From: an uncultured Eubacteriales bacterium
GTDB taxonomy: Bacteria > Bacillota > Clostridia > Christensenellales > Aristaeellaceae
Direction of reading: 5' to 3'
Assembly: GCA_902765735.1 (NCBI GenBank)
Contig: CACXBB010000035.1
Location: forward strand, 1 to 32,620
DNA length: 32,620 nucleotides
Position numbers and translations under genes: made by a program. Each line of letters begins with the position of its first letter. Within the stretch, counting starts at the first letter, position 1. The notes under the pieces are model-generated. The model made no database searches, was not told the DNA's origin, and was given only the letters and a program-made list of their open reading frames with translations. This document shows positions 1 to 9,846 of the stretch, in pieces.

Positions 1-1
1 A

Positions 2-163
2 GAGATGAAGATGGCCGCCGCCAAGGCGCTGGCCGATTTGATCTCCCCCGAGGAGCTCACCGCGGATTACATCATCCCCTACGCCTTCGACCCGCGGGTC
101 GGTCCGGCGGTCGCCAAGGCCGTGGCCCAGGCCGCCCGGGATTCCGGCGTGGCGCGCATTTAA
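2..163 (+). CDS. NAD(P)-dependent malic enzyme, C-terminal fragment (5' end outside window)
   Basis: The open frame enters the window at base 2 and ends at TAA 161-163, giving 53 residues. The tail reads EMKMAAAKALADLISPEEL, then DYIIPYAFDPRVGPAVAKAV and a terminal DSGVARI. From family knowledge this is the characteristic C-terminus of bacterial malic enzymes, which decarboxylate malate oxidatively to pyruvate with NAD(P) and a divalent metal. The catalytic and nucleotide-binding parts lie outside the window, so cofactor preference cannot be judged. The gene converges on the GH4 gene at 342, and a palindromic repeat element fills the space between the two 3' ends. Confidence 0.85.
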   Translation, partial: EMKMAAAKALADLISPEELTADYIIPYAFDPRVGPAVAKAVAQAARDSGVARI

Positions 164-183
164 CGGTCACATAACAAACGAGG

Positions 184-335
184 GGCTGTCTCAAAACGCT
201 TCATCTTACTCGCTAACGTCATGTAGGGGCGCCGATGCGGCGCCCGCCCGATCGGAACCATGATTTCTGTCGGGCGGGCGCCCATTGGGCGCCCCTACAT
301 CGGGTTTAGTTGTATTTAATCGTTCCGAGACAGCC
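184..335. repeat. Palindromic MITE-like element, copy A
   Basis: The left end GGCTGTCTCAAAACG (184-198) is an imperfect inverted copy of the right end CGTTCCGAGACAGCC (321-335). The interior is another long palindrome running from GTAGGGGCGCC to GGCGCCCCTAC. The same termini recur at 7924-8049 and 26376-26498. There is no credible coding potential. It sits between two convergent genes and could act as a bidirectional terminator. I see no clear target-site duplication. Confidence 0.8.
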
Positions 336-341
336 TATATT

Positions 342-1769
<1,428 letters not shown>

Positions 1770-1817
1770 ATTATTCCTCCGTTTCTGTCTGTAACGCCGC
1801 AAATACGGCATAATAAG

Positions 1818-1852
1818 GGCCGGAAAGATGTGATTCGGGCGCCTTTCCGGCC
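1818..1852 (-). terminator. Intercistronic stem-loop between ATPase and GH4 genes
   Basis: GGCCGGAAAG (1818-1827) pairs perfectly with CTTTCCGGCC (1843-1852) around a 15-nt loop. No T-run follows on the minus strand, so an mRNA-stabilising or processing hairpin is more likely than a full terminator. Its GGCCGGAA core resembles the hairpin at 9973-10002 in the same operon. Confidence 0.45.
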
Positions 1853-1865
1853 ACAGAGCGTTTGA

Positions 1866-3020
1866 TCAGAAGTTGTACTCCTTGCACACCGGGGCGTTGG
1901 CCTTGGCGGAGGCCTCGTCGAACCAGATCAGGTTGTTCTGGGTCTCCTTGTCGAACAGCTGGATCAGGCGCGGCTGGGTGGTGAACCGTATGGTCCTGCC
2001 CATGCTGACGTCGGTCTCCAGGTTCATGGTGGGGATGACCATCACCACGTGGTCGCCCTCGCAGTCGGTATGCAGATTGACCTCGTTGCCCAGCATCTCG
2101 GAGACCTCCACCTTCGCGGTGAGCTCGCCCTCGTCGAGCAGTATGTGGCAGGGACGGATGCCGGCGATGATGTCGCAGGGCTTCTGGTTGTTCTGTTTAA
2201 GCGCCTTCTGCTGGAACTCGGCAAGCTCGAACTTCGCTGAGTGGATCTGGGCGTAGTACTTGCCGTCCTCCAACAGCAGCTTGGAGCCGTCGAAGAAGTT
2301 CATCACCGGCATGCCGATGAAGCCGGCCACGAACAGGTTCACGGGCTTGTTGTAGAGGTCCTGCGGCGCGCCGATCTGGTTGACATAGCCGTCCTTCATG
2401 ATGACGATGCGGTCGCCCAGCGTCATGGCCTCGGTCTGGTCGTGGGTGACGTACATGAAGGTGGTGTTGATGGAGGAGCGCAGCTTGATGATCTCGGCGC
2501 GCATCTGGTTTCTGAGCTTGGCGTCCAGGTTGGACAGCGGCTCGTCCATCAGGAAGACCTTGGGGTCGCGCACCATGGCGCGGCCGATGGCGACGCGCTG
2601 GCGCTGGCCGCCGGAGAGGGCCTTGGGCTTGCGCTCGAGGTACTGGGTGATGTCGAGGATCTTGGCGACCTCGCGCACCTTCTTGTCGATCTGGTCCTGA
2701 GGCACCTTCTTCATCTTCATGGCGAAGGCCATGTTGTCGTAGACGGACATGTGGGGATAAAGGGCGTAGTTCTGGAAGACCATGGCGATATCGCGGTCCT
2801 TGGGGGCGATGTCGTTGCACAGCTTGCCGTCGATGTACAGCTCGCCCTCGGAGATGTCCTCCAGGCCCGCCACCATGCGCAGCGTGGTGGACTTGCCGCA
2901 GCCGGAGGGCCCGACCAGCACGATGAACTCCTTGTCCTTGATGTGCAGGTTCACATCGTGCACCGCCGTCGTCTTGCCGCCGTAGATCTTCTTCATGTTC
3001 TTGATAACGACCTCTGCCAT
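1866..3020 (-). CDS. msmK: Sugar ABC transporter ATP-binding protein (MsmK/UgpC type)
   Basis: 384 residues. This is the cytoplasmic ATPase that powers carbohydrate importers; in Gram-positive bacteria one MsmK can serve several sugar permeases. Visible motifs are Walker [10 protein letters not shown] (about 37-45), the ABC signature [15 protein letters not shown], Walker [17 protein letters not shown], and the H-loop in [12 protein letters not shown]-terminal regulatory OB-like extension of about 150 residues is typical of the MalK/MsmK/UgpC group. I take the ATG at 3020 because [15 protein letters not shown] is the usual family N-terminus. The frame is open to a GTG at 3107, and an unusually strong AAGGAGG lies far upstream near 3137. 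The likely partners are the two permeases at 8064-9810. Confidence 0.9.
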   Translation of the reverse strand: MAEVVIKNMKKIYGGKTTAVHDVNLHIKDKEFIVLVGPSGCGKSTTLRMVAGLEDISEGELYIDGKLCNDIAPKDRDIAMVFQNYALYPHMSVYDNMAFAMKMKKVPQDQIDKKVREVAKILDITQYLERKPKALSGGQRQRVAIGRAMVRDPKVFLMDEPLSNLDAKLRNQMRAEIIKLRSSINTTFMYVTHDQTEAMTLGDRIVIMKDGYVNQIGAPQDLYNKPVNLFVAGFIGMPVMNFFDGSKLLLEDGKYYAQIHSAKFELAEFQQKALKQNNQKPCDIIAGIRPCHILLDEGELTAKVEVSEMLGNEVNLHTDCEGDHVVMVIPTMNLETDVSMGRTIRFTTQPRLIQLFDKETQNNLIWFDEASAKANAPVCKEYNF

Positions 3021-3189
3021 TGCGTCCGGCCCTGAGCACGACGGTCCTTTGCCGTGCCCTCGTGTCGCCCGGTGAAGAGCGAACCACATTACGACAGGTC
3101 TCCACACTGCCGCACCGCGGGCCCTGCGGAACAGGTAACCTCCTTTTCGTATGTATGCCCGTCTATTTTGTGGAGTAGGCGGACACCAT

Positions 3190-3195
3190 GTTATA
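3190..3195 (-). promoter_or_regulatory. Possible extended -10 promoter upstream of the ATPase gene
   Basis: The minus strand reads TTGGTATAACATG, an extended -10 (TGG plus TATAAC) without a convincing -35. A small GGGG-TTTAT-CCCC hairpin lies just upstream. The 204-nt gap between the YesL-like gene and the ATPase gene leaves room for an internal promoter that would give the shared ATPase independent expression. This is a weak call. Confidence 0.25.
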
Positions 3196-3224
3196 CCAAG
3201 GGGATAAACCCCAAAGTTTCACTA

Positions 3225-3986
3225 TCACAGACCGTACTTCATCATCTCGTGAAGGGTCTTTTCGTCGAAATCGTCTCCGGAGTCGTCCTCGCCGGATACG
3301 ATGTTCGGGTCGTCCTCCTGCCCGGGTCGGATGATATCGCCGCAGATGTCCACCTCCGGCAGGAAGGGGATGAACTGAGGAAGCATGATGCGGGTGGAGA
3401 GGTAGGCGATGACCGAAAAGCCGAACAGCAGCCACAGAAACGCCCACAGTGGCAGGTACTGAAAGTACCAGTAGGTCGCGATGACCGGCACGGCGTGCAA
3501 GGCCGCGCAGGCCAGCATGCGGTGGGGTTTGCTGAACGCGAAGAAGAGCGCGTCCCGCAGAAGCTCCTTCAACGGCCCGTTGAAGGCCGCGATGACCGGG
3601 AACAGGTACATCGCCACGATGCCCTCCAGCACCATCATGCCGATCAGCGCGTACTGGAACAGCGCCACCGGGCCCTGAAACTGCCTGCACCAGCTGATCT
3701 CGAGAAGCTGGACAAGCTCCAGCACCACCAGCGCCACAAAGCACACCGTGGCCTTTTTGAAGCTCTCCTTGAAGCCCTTCCAGAAGGTGACGGCCACCTT
3801 GAAGTGTTTGTCGCCGCGCTGAAGCTTCAAAAGCGTGTAGTCAAGCGCCGAGATGCTCGCCCCGATGGTCACCACCGGCACGCAGAACAGCACGAACAGC
3901 AGGTTGGAGACGGTCACGATGTACAGGCGGTTGAGAAAGCGCCCCACGGCGCTCTCCTCGCCGAACAGCTTAAGCAGAAACCGCAT
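3225..3986 (-). CDS. YesL-like integral membrane protein (DUF624)
   Basis: 253 residues. The hydrophobic segments include IVTVSNLLFVLFCVPVVTIG (about 23-42), a central pair near residues 80-145, and a C-terminal pair AVPVIATYWYFQYLPLWAFL plus the following FGFSVIAYL. These fit a four- to six-pass membrane protein, and the Asn-rich first helix followed by GASISALDYTLLKLQRG is typical of the YesL/DUF624 family. Members sit in carbohydrate-utilisation operons of Bacillota and have no established biochemical role. The C-terminal 50 residues are acidic and cytoplasmic or extracellular. It starts 6 nt after the preceding anchored-protein gene, with GAGGGG as ribosome site, so the two are probably made together. 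Confidence 0.8.
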   Translation of the reverse strand: MRFLLKLFGEESAVGRFLNRLYIVTVSNLLFVLFCVPVVTIGASISALDYTLLKLQRGDKHFKVAVTFWKGFKESFKKATVCFVALVVLELVQLLEISWCRQFQGPVALFQYALIGMMVLEGIVAMYLFPVIAAFNGPLKELLRDALFFAFSKPHRMLACAALHAVPVIATYWYFQYLPLWAFLWLLFGFSVIAYLSTRIMLPQFIPFLPEVDICGDIIRPGQEDDPNIVSGEDDSGDDFDEKTLHEMMKYGL

Positions 3987-3992
3987 GACCGT

Positions 3993-4679
3993 TCACCCCT
4001 CGTAGCGGAAAAGATAGTCCAGGAACGCCACCGCCTGCTCCGGCCGCTTGGTGATGGCGTTCACGCCCAGCACCGCGCCGCCGGGATAGGGGTGATACTC
4101 CCCCACCAGCCAGGTCCCGGCAAGGTCGATGCCCACGGCCACGGGGTCCGCGCTGTAATCGTCCCGCAGGGGCGTGCAGTACACGAAGCGGTCCGCGTAG
4201 GCCGAAAACCGTCCGTCGGCCGCCGCGCCGTTCAGGTCCATCAGTCGACCCGTCGCCCCGACGGCCACCACGTCCTCCTCCCCGGCGATCCACACGTCGT
4301 CCACGCCCCCGTCGAGCATGGAGATGAGCTTCTCATAGTAGGTGTTGCCCGTGGCGTTGACGGAGGGCTTGCAGTAGTTCGCGCTGTCGATCTCCACCAC
4401 GCCGGTCCTGAGGTCGTAGCCCGCCGCCTCCACAAAGCCGTTGTAGAAATCGGAGCCCGGCCCCAGGCGGGCGTAGGTGTTGGAGCAGATGCCGTAGAAG
4501 TGGATGTCCCCGGGCACCGTGACGTAGATGATGACGGCGTAGGCGGCGAAGCCGACCACGAAGCCGATGCCGATGATCCACAGCTTGTAATACTGCCAGA
4601 TGTATTTGAGCACGTCCCGGGGGCCGTAGCCCCTGAGCTTCTCCCGCTCGTCCCGGTACCACTGAGGCAGCGAGCGCAT
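3993..4679 (-). CDS. Membrane-anchored protein of unknown function, resembling a reduced solute-binding domain
   Basis: 228 residues that I do not recognise as a named family. A basic cytoplasmic N-terminus (about 1-32) leads into one transmembrane helix LWIIGIGFVVGFAAYAVIIY (33-52), leaving about 175 residues outside. The external part ends in NAITKRPEQAVAFLDYLF, which resembles the closing helix region of family 1 sugar-binding proteins. Its VDDVWIAGEEDVVAVGATGR segment recalls a hinge strand. The domain is about half the usual binding-protein length. The ATG overlaps the TGA of the GH36 gene (TGATG), implying translational coupling, and the YesL-like gene follows after 6 nt. The pairing suggests a ligand-sensing or transporter-accessory complex; this is inference. 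Confidence 0.65.
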   Translation of the reverse strand: MRSLPQWYRDEREKLRGYGPRDVLKYIWQYYKLWIIGIGFVVGFAAYAVIIYVTVPGDIHFYGICSNTYARLGPGSDFYNGFVEAAGYDLRTGVVEIDSANYCKPSVNATGNTYYEKLISMLDGGVDDVWIAGEEDVVAVGATGRLMDLNGAAADGRFSAYADRFVYCTPLRDDYSADPVAVGIDLAGTWLVGEYHPYPGGAVLGVNAITKRPEQAVAFLDYLFRYEG

Positions 4680-6952
4680 CAGAGAATGCCTCCGTCCGGA
4701 CCGACCCGCACGAACGACACCTGCGCGCCAGGGTAGTCGCCCATCAGCGGCGGCAGCGTGAAGCCCGCGTACATGAGGCTCGCCCCGGAGAGCACGCGGC
4801 CCTCGAGCGCCGCGCCGTCAAGAGGCGCATCCATCGAGGGATTGACGCACCCCTCACAGCAGACCTCGTCGATCCTATACATCCCCATCGGGTCCAGCCC
4901 GCGCAGCCGAACGTGCGCGCCGGGGTGATTGGCCCGGGTGTGGACGGTCACCACATTCAAAAGCGCCCGGCTTTTGTCCGGCGTCACGAATTCCCAGGCG
5001 GTGAAGTCCCCCGGGTCCTCAAGCTCGGTCAGGCGGTGACAGTCGCCGCACTGTATCACATCGTACCAGCGGTGGAAGCGGTCGATCTGGACGCGAATCA
5101 TTTGACGCTCGTCCTCGGTAAGCTGCGCGGGGTCCAGCTCATAGCCGAACGTGCCGCTCATGGCCACGATGCCCCGCACGCCGAAGGGCACGCTGCGCCC
5201 GGTCTGCTGGTTGGGACACACCGAGACATGGGCCCCCATGGCGCTCACGGGATAGGCCACGGACGTGCCCTGCTGTATGGCGATGCGTTCGATGGCGTCG
5301 GTGTCATCGCTGCACCAGATCTGCGGCGTGTAGTACAGCATGCCGGCGTCGAAGCGCCCGCCGCCGCCGGCGCAGCCCTCGAACAGCACCTCGGGAAACG
5401 CCGTCGTCAGCCGGTCCAGCAGGTCGTACACGCCCAGCATGTAGCGGTGGCTCGCCTCCCGCTGGCGCTCGGGCGGCAGGGCGCAGCTGTACACGTCGGT
5501 CATGTTGCGGTTCATGTCCCACTTGATGTAGTCGATGCCCCCGTCCCGAAGCAGCGCCGAGAACACGGTAAAGAGGTGCTCCACGACCTCCCCGCGCCCC
5601 ATGTCCAGCACCAGCTGGTTGCGCCCGAAGGCGGGATTGCGGCCGGGCACAGTGAGCGCCCAGTCGGGATGGGCCGCATAGAGCGCGCTTAATTCGTTGA
5701 CCATCTCCGGCTCGATCCACAGCCCGAACTTCATGCCCAGTGCATGTACGGCGTCCGACAGGGGTCTGAGTCCCCCGGGCAGCTTGGCGGCGTTGGGGGT
5801 CCAGTCGCCCAGGCCCTCCAGGTCGCTGTTGCGCGCGCCGAACCAGCCGTCGTCGAGCACCATCATGCCGACGCCCAGCGCCGAGGCCTGCTTTGCAAAG
5901 CGCAAAAGCCTCTCGGAATCGAAGTCGAACAGCATCGCCTCCCAGCTGTTGATCAGCACCGGGCGGCGGCGGTCCTTCCAGGGGCTTCTTATGATGTGGC
6001 GGCGTATGAAGCGGTGCAGGCGGATTGAAAGGTCGCCCAGCCCGCCGTCGGTAAAGCAGAGGGCCGCCTCCGGCGCAAAGAAGCTGTCGCCGGGCTTTAG
6101 ATACCACGAAAACGTGTCCGGGTTGATGCCGCTGACCACCCGCACGGAATCCGTCTGGTCCACCTCGATGTCGGTGCGGTGGTTGCCGCTGTACAGCGGC
6201 AGTATGCCGAAGCACTCGCCACGGGTCTCGGTGGCCGAGGGGGCCACGATGGCCACGAAGGGGTTGTGGTGATGGCTGGACGCGCCGCGGCGGCTCGATA
6301 CGGTCTGTATGCCCCGCATCAGCGGCACGCGCTCGGCGTTGCGCTCCATGCAGTGCCGTCCGTGGAGGTGCAGAAGCTCCCACTTTCCGAAGGGGATGTC
6401 CAGGCACAGGCTGGCGACGCGGTCAAGCGTCACGGCCGATGTGCCGGTATTGCGTATGATCGCCGCGCGGGTCAGCATGTCGGCGGCCTCAAAGACGCCG
6501 TAGAGCAGCTCCACCTCGAGCCCGGTGGCGGCGTCACCCAGCGTAACGGAGAGCGTTTCCGCCTCCCCTGCCTCCGCGAAGGCCGCGGGCAGCCCGCTCA
6601 GGGCGTACTTGCCCGCGCGGATCTCGTGGCGCAGGTAGCGAAGGTCGGTACCCACGGCGCCGCTTTCGCCGATCAAGTCCAGCGCGGGGACGCGGAAGTC
6701 GCCGGAGTTGGCCCCGGGGTACTCCTGGGGCAGCGTGTCCAGCGATATCTCGCGATGATAGCGAGCCTCAAAGGGATTGGGCGAAAAGCCCCGGTCCGAC
6801 GGTATGATGCGGTAAGCCAAGCTTGCCGCGTCCACCCTGCGCCCGAAGTACAGGTGAAAGAGATGGCCTGTGTCGCCGATCAGCATCTGATAGGTGGTGT
6901 TTTGGGTGTGCAGAGAAAGGGTTTTCAATGCAGCGTCGTAGATGATGGGCAT
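4679..6952 (-). CDS. aga: Alpha-galactosidase, glycoside hydrolase family 36
   Basis: 757 residues from the ATG at 6952, within the usual GH36 range. It cleaves terminal alpha-1,6-galactose from raffinose-family sugars and melibiose with retention of configuration. The N-terminal beta-supersandwich domain occupies about 1-330 and the TIM barrel begins near SWEAMLFDFDSERLL. The nucleophile Asp is in IDYIKWDMNRNMTDVYS (about 479), and the acid/base Asp is in IWCSDDTDAIER (about 549). FGLWIEPEMVN and LFEGCAGGGGRFD are further conserved barrel motifs. No signal peptide is visible, so it is cytoplasmic and acts on imported sugar. The ATG is preceded by GGGAG at 8 nt; a GTG at 6961 overlapping the AraC stop is a weaker alternative start. 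It follows the regulator gene directly. Confidence 0.93.
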   Translation of the reverse strand: MPIIYDAALKTLSLHTQNTTYQMLIGDTGHLFHLYFGRRVDAASLAYRIIPSDRGFSPNPFEARYHREISLDTLPQEYPGANSGDFRVPALDLIGESGAVGTDLRYLRHEIRAGKYALSGLPAAFAEAGEAETLSVTLGDAATGLEVELLYGVFEAADMLTRAAIIRNTGTSAVTLDRVASLCLDIPFGKWELLHLHGRHCMERNAERVPLMRGIQTVSSRRGASSHHHNPFVAIVAPSATETRGECFGILPLYSGNHRTDIEVDQTDSVRVVSGINPDTFSWYLKPGDSFFAPEAALCFTDGGLGDLSIRLHRFIRRHIIRSPWKDRRRPVLINSWEAMLFDFDSERLLRFAKQASALGVGMMVLDDGWFGARNSDLEGLGDWTPNAAKLPGGLRPLSDAVHALGMKFGLWIEPEMVNELSALYAAHPDWALTVPGRNPAFGRNQLVLDMGRGEVVEHLFTVFSALLRDGGIDYIKWDMNRNMTDVYSCALPPERQREASHRYMLGVYDLLDRLTTAFPEVLFEGCAGGGGRFDAGMLYYTPQIWCSDDTDAIERIAIQQGTSVAYPVSAMGAHVSVCPNQQTGRSVPFGVRGIVAMSGTFGYELDPAQLTEDERQMIRVQIDRFHRWYDVIQCGDCHRLTELEDPGDFTAWEFVTPDKSRALLNVVTVHTRANHPGAHVRLRGLDPMGMYRIDEVCCEGCVNPSMDAPLDGAALEGRVLSGASLMYAGFTLPPLMGDYPGAQVSFVRVGPDGGIL

Positions 6953-6957
6953 TTCCT

Positions 6958-7890
6958 TCACTCCCGTGTCGTGTTCTGCCTGTGCGCGGCGATGATGGCC
7001 TCGAGGTCCGGGCGCTGATCCGCAGGCATTTCCCGATAGTATTTTGGACTGACCCCAAAGAAGCGCTTGAACGCCTTTGAAAAGGTCAGGGAATCTTCAT
7101 ATCCGACGTAGTGCGCCACTTCCTGGATGGACATATCCATGTTTTGCAGCAGATAGCCGCAATTGCGCATGCGCACCTGAAGCAGGTATTCGTTGGGGGC
7201 GATCCCCACACCCTCCTTGAATATGGAGGAAAAGTAGCTCCGGTCGATGCCGAGGTACTTCGAAACGTCCCCCACGTTGATGCTGGCGTAGTAGTTCAGC
7301 ATGTATTCCGCGCCGTAGCGGATGTAGTCCTTTTTCTTGTAGAGCGCCTTGTGTTCCCGGCGCACGTTGTGGGTGCGTCCGCGCTCGGCGGATTCGATGG
7401 CCAGCGCGACGAATTCCATCAGCAGCCCCAGCCGCTTGAGCGCGGCGGAGGTGTTCTGCTGGGACGCGCTCAGCACCCGCTCGCAGAGGTTGTAGAAGCT
7501 GGAGATATCCACGTGGGCGTCCAGGTGGTAGACGCCCCGGTCAAAGCCGGCCTTGAGCATGTACTCGCCGGCGCGCTCGCCGTCGAAGGCCATCCAGCAG
7601 TAGGCCCAGGGGTTTTTCACGACCGGGCGGTAGCTGATCCGCTCGCCGGGCTTGACCAGAAACATCTGCCCGGCCTGCAATGTGGTCTGCCGGCCGTCCG
7701 CTTCGAGGACCCCCTCGCCGGACATCACGACGTGCAGGTGGTAGCCGTCCCGGAGGCGGTCGTTGATCTCCTTGTCCGGGGTACACTGTTCGATGCCGCA
7801 GATGGTCAGGTAGAGGTTCTCGGTCTGCCGGGGAAAGGGCTCCCGGAAGATCCGGTAGAACACGGTCTCGCTGTATTCGCTGTGATTCAT
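6958..7890 (-). CDS. AraC-family transcriptional regulator of the alpha-galactoside operon (MsmR/RafR-like)
   Basis: 310 residues. The N-terminal half (about 20-160) is an AraC-type cupin ligand-binding domain; a glycine-bearing strand VVMSGEGVLEADGRQTTLQA and VKPGERISYRP are visible. The C-terminal double helix-turn-helix (about 205-300) contains INVGDVSKYLGIDRSYFSSI for the first helix-turn-helix, and SIQEVAHYVGYEDSLTFSKA with FKRFFGVSPKYYR for the second. Such regulators bind two direct half-sites and usually activate sugar operons when the inducer is bound. It lies inside the operon it probably controls, like msmR in Streptococcus. The start at 7890 has GGAGG 7 nt upstream; longer forms would read through the repeat element at 7924-8049. 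Confidence 0.9.
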   Translation of the reverse strand: MNHSEYSETVFYRIFREPFPRQTENLYLTICGIEQCTPDKEINDRLRDGYHLHVVMSGEGVLEADGRQTTLQAGQMFLVKPGERISYRPVVKNPWAYCWMAFDGERAGEYMLKAGFDRGVYHLDAHVDISSFYNLCERVLSASQQNTSAALKRLGLLMEFVALAIESAERGRTHNVRREHKALYKKKDYIRYGAEYMLNYYASINVGDVSKYLGIDRSYFSSIFKEGVGIAPNEYLLQVRMRNCGYLLQNMDMSIQEVAHYVGYEDSLTFSKAFKRFFGVSPKYYREMPADQRPDLEAIIAAHRQNTTRE

Positions 7891-7923
7891 GCCACGCCCT
7901 CCGCCGGTATCCGGTTGGGACGG

Positions 7924-8049
7924 GGCTGTCTCAAAACGAACCTGCGCCGGGCAATTCGCCGTAGGGGCGGCATTCATGCCGCCCGCGGACGCCATGAATG
8001 GCGTCCCTACGATGCGATTGCGCCGTATGATCGTCTTTATGAGACAGCC
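7924..8049. repeat. Palindromic MITE-like element, copy B
   Basis: It begins GGCTGTCTCAAAACG (7924-7938) and ends TGAGACAGCC (8040-8049). The core palindrome runs from GTAGGGGCGGCATTCATGCC to GCGTCCCTACG. Nearly the whole element matches copy C (26376-26498), with only a few substitutions over about 100 bases. The flanks extend the symmetry (GGGACGG on the left, CCGTCCC on the right). It separates the MsmG-type permease gene from the regulator gene inside one operon. Confidence 0.85.
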
Positions 8050-8063
8050 TCCGTCCCGTGATA

Positions 8064-8903
8064 TTACAGCTTGCCGCCGGAGGTGGCGATGCCCTCGACG
8101 AACTGCTTCTGGAAGATCAGGTACAGCACGATCATGGGCAGGCACGCCATGGTCGCCGCGGCCATCAGCTGCGGGAAGTTCGAGGAGAACTGACCCTGCA
8201 TCTTGGCCAGGCCGGCGGACAGCGTGGTGCTCTTGGCATCGGAACAAACGATCATCGGCCACATCAGGTCCTTGAAGGCGAACACCGCCGTGAAGATGCC
8301 CAGGGACACCATGGACGAGCGGGTCAGCGGCATCATGATGACGAGGAACTGCTGGCCGATGTTGCAGCCGTCGATGCTCGCCGCCTCTTCAAGATCCTTT
8401 GGCAGGCCCTGATAGCCCGTCTTGAGCAGGAATGTGCCGAAGGCCGTCACCATGCCCGGGAACACCAGGCCGGCGATGGTGTTGATCCACTTGAGCTTGC
8501 TGACCATGATGTACTGCGGGATGATGAAGATCTGGCTGGGAACCATCATCTGGATCAGCACCAGCGAGAACAGCAGGTTCTTGAACGGGAACTGAAGGCG
8601 CCCGAAGGCGTAGCCCGCCATGGTGGCGGTCAGCACCGCGCACAGCACGCGGAAGAAGATCATCAAAAGCGTGTTCTTGTACAGGTAGAGGAAGTTGTAG
8701 CTGGTCCAGACGGTGGCGAAGTTGTCAAAGTTCCAGGTGGACGGCAGGATCACGAAGGGGTCGATGGCGGTGGCCTCCGTCTGCGACTTGAACGCCGTGA
8801 GCACCATCCAGAGGAAGGGCACCAGCATGGTGATGGAGAATACGATCAGAAACAGGTGAATCAGCGCCTGCGTCAGGTTTTTCTTTGCCTTGTAGCTTTC
8901 CAT
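8064..8903 (-). CDS. msmG: Sugar ABC transporter permease (MsmG/LacG type)
   Basis: 279 residues. This is one of two inner-membrane subunits forming the translocation path of a carbohydrate importer. Six hydrophobic segments are visible, beginning with LIHLFLIVFSITMLVPFLWM (about 15-34). The EAA loop that docks on the ATPase is EEAASIDGCNIGQQFLVIMM (about 173-192). The N-terminal YKAKKNLTQALIHL and the C-terminal FQKQFVEGIATSGGKL endings are typical of the MalG branch (CUT1). The gene starts 16 nt after the stop of the partner permease, with GGGAGGGGAG as ribosome site. Substrate is inferred from the neighbouring alpha-galactosidases. Confidence 0.92.
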   Translation of the reverse strand: MESYKAKKNLTQALIHLFLIVFSITMLVPFLWMVLTAFKSQTEATAIDPFVILPSTWNFDNFATVWTSYNFLYLYKNTLLMIFFRVLCAVLTATMAGYAFGRLQFPFKNLLFSLVLIQMMVPSQIFIIPQYIMVSKLKWINTIAGLVFPGMVTAFGTFLLKTGYQGLPKDLEEAASIDGCNIGQQFLVIMMPLTRSSMVSLGIFTAVFAFKDLMWPMIVCSDAKSTTLSAGLAKMQGQFSSNFPQLMAAATMACLPMIVLYLIFQKQFVEGIATSGGKL

Positions 8904-8919
8904 GTGCTCCCCTCCCTTC

Positions 8920-9810
8920 TCAGTTATAGAAGACCCACTTCTTCTCCGACTTCTGGAGAATGACCGTGATCGCCATGATGATGATCAGCATGGTCACCAC
9001 GATGGCCGCGCCCAGGCCGCGGTTGTTCTGGTTGAAGGCGGTGGTGTAGAAGTAGTAGACTACGGTCTCAACCTTCGGAAGCGCCGGGTTGGAACGGTCC
9101 ATGACCATGAAGATCAGGTCGAACTGCTGCAGTGCGCCGATGATGCGGGTCTGGAGGATGAAGAAGATCGTGGGGCTCAGAAGCGGTATCGTGATGCGGA
9201 AGAACTGCTTCACGCCGGTCGCGCCGTCGATCTCCGCGGCCTCGTAGTAGTCGTGTGGGATCTCCTGCAATCCCGCGATCAGCAGTATCATGTTGTAGCC
9301 CACGATGCTCCACACGCCGATGACGCCTATGGAGATCCACGCGATCTTCGGGTCTGAGATCCACGCCGTTGTGGTGTGGAATACGTTGTTCAGAAGGCCG
9401 AACTGCTGGTTGTAGAGGAAGCGCCACACCATGGCCACCGCGGCCGGGGCCGCCACCATGGGCAGGAAGAATATCGTGCGGTAGCCGCCGCGGAAGGCGA
9501 TCTTCCGGTTCAGGAACACAGCCAGCAGCAGCGCGAACACGATGGAAAAGGGCACCTCGATGAGGGCGTACTTGAAGGTATTGCCGAGGGCGCGCCAGAA
9601 GTTGTTTCCGGCGAGCACCGTCGCGTAGTTCTTGAGGCCCACAAAGATGTTGCCCATGCCGAAGTCTCCGGTCTTGAAGAAGGACTGGTAGATGGTGTTA
9701 AAAATCGGATAGAAATTCAGCACCAGCAGGCCGATCATGGTCGGAGCCACGAACGCCAGTCCCCATTTGGCCTGGCTCTTCTGGGTGGGCGTCATTTTGG
9801 TCTTTGCCAT
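8920..9810 (-). CDS. msmF: Sugar ABC transporter permease (MsmF/LacF type)
   Basis: 296 residues. This is the MalF-like partner permease of the CUT1 sugar importer. The first helix is WGLAFVAPTMIGLLVLNFYP (about 16-35). The EAA motif YEAAEIDGATGVKQFFRITI (about 192-211) contacts MsmK. FILQTRIIGALQQFDLIFMV is another conserved stretch of the branch. The ribosome site GGGAGG lies 9 nt before the ATG at 9810. The gene is separated from the sugar-binding protein gene by a hairpin and by the palindromic element at 9847-9962, a common arrangement that gives the binding protein a higher expression level. Confidence 0.92.
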   Translation of the reverse strand: MAKTKMTPTQKSQAKWGLAFVAPTMIGLLVLNFYPIFNTIYQSFFKTGDFGMGNIFVGLKNYATVLAGNNFWRALGNTFKYALIEVPFSIVFALLLAVFLNRKIAFRGGYRTIFFLPMVAAPAAVAMVWRFLYNQQFGLLNNVFHTTTAWISDPKIAWISIGVIGVWSIVGYNMILLIAGLQEIPHDYYEAAEIDGATGVKQFFRITIPLLSPTIFFILQTRIIGALQQFDLIFMVMDRSNPALPKVETVVYYFYTTAFNQNNRGLGAAIVVTMLIIIMAITVILQKSEKKWVFYN

Positions 9811-9846
9811 GAAATCAAGCCTCCCGTTCAGAAATGGTCCATGAAT

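Noticed and set aside
184-335. CRISPR array or tandem repeat
   Set aside because: The repeats are single dispersed palindromes with no regular repeat-spacer unit and no cas genes nearby.
3054-4736. 560-codon plus-strand frame opposite the YesL-like and anchored-protein genes
   Set aside because: Antisense shadow of G+C-rich codons; it spans two real genes and has no family motif.
7891-8262. N-terminal extension of the AraC-type regulator through repeat copy B
   Set aside because: The added residues come from the repeat and from msmG antisense; GGAGG before 7890 fixes the start.
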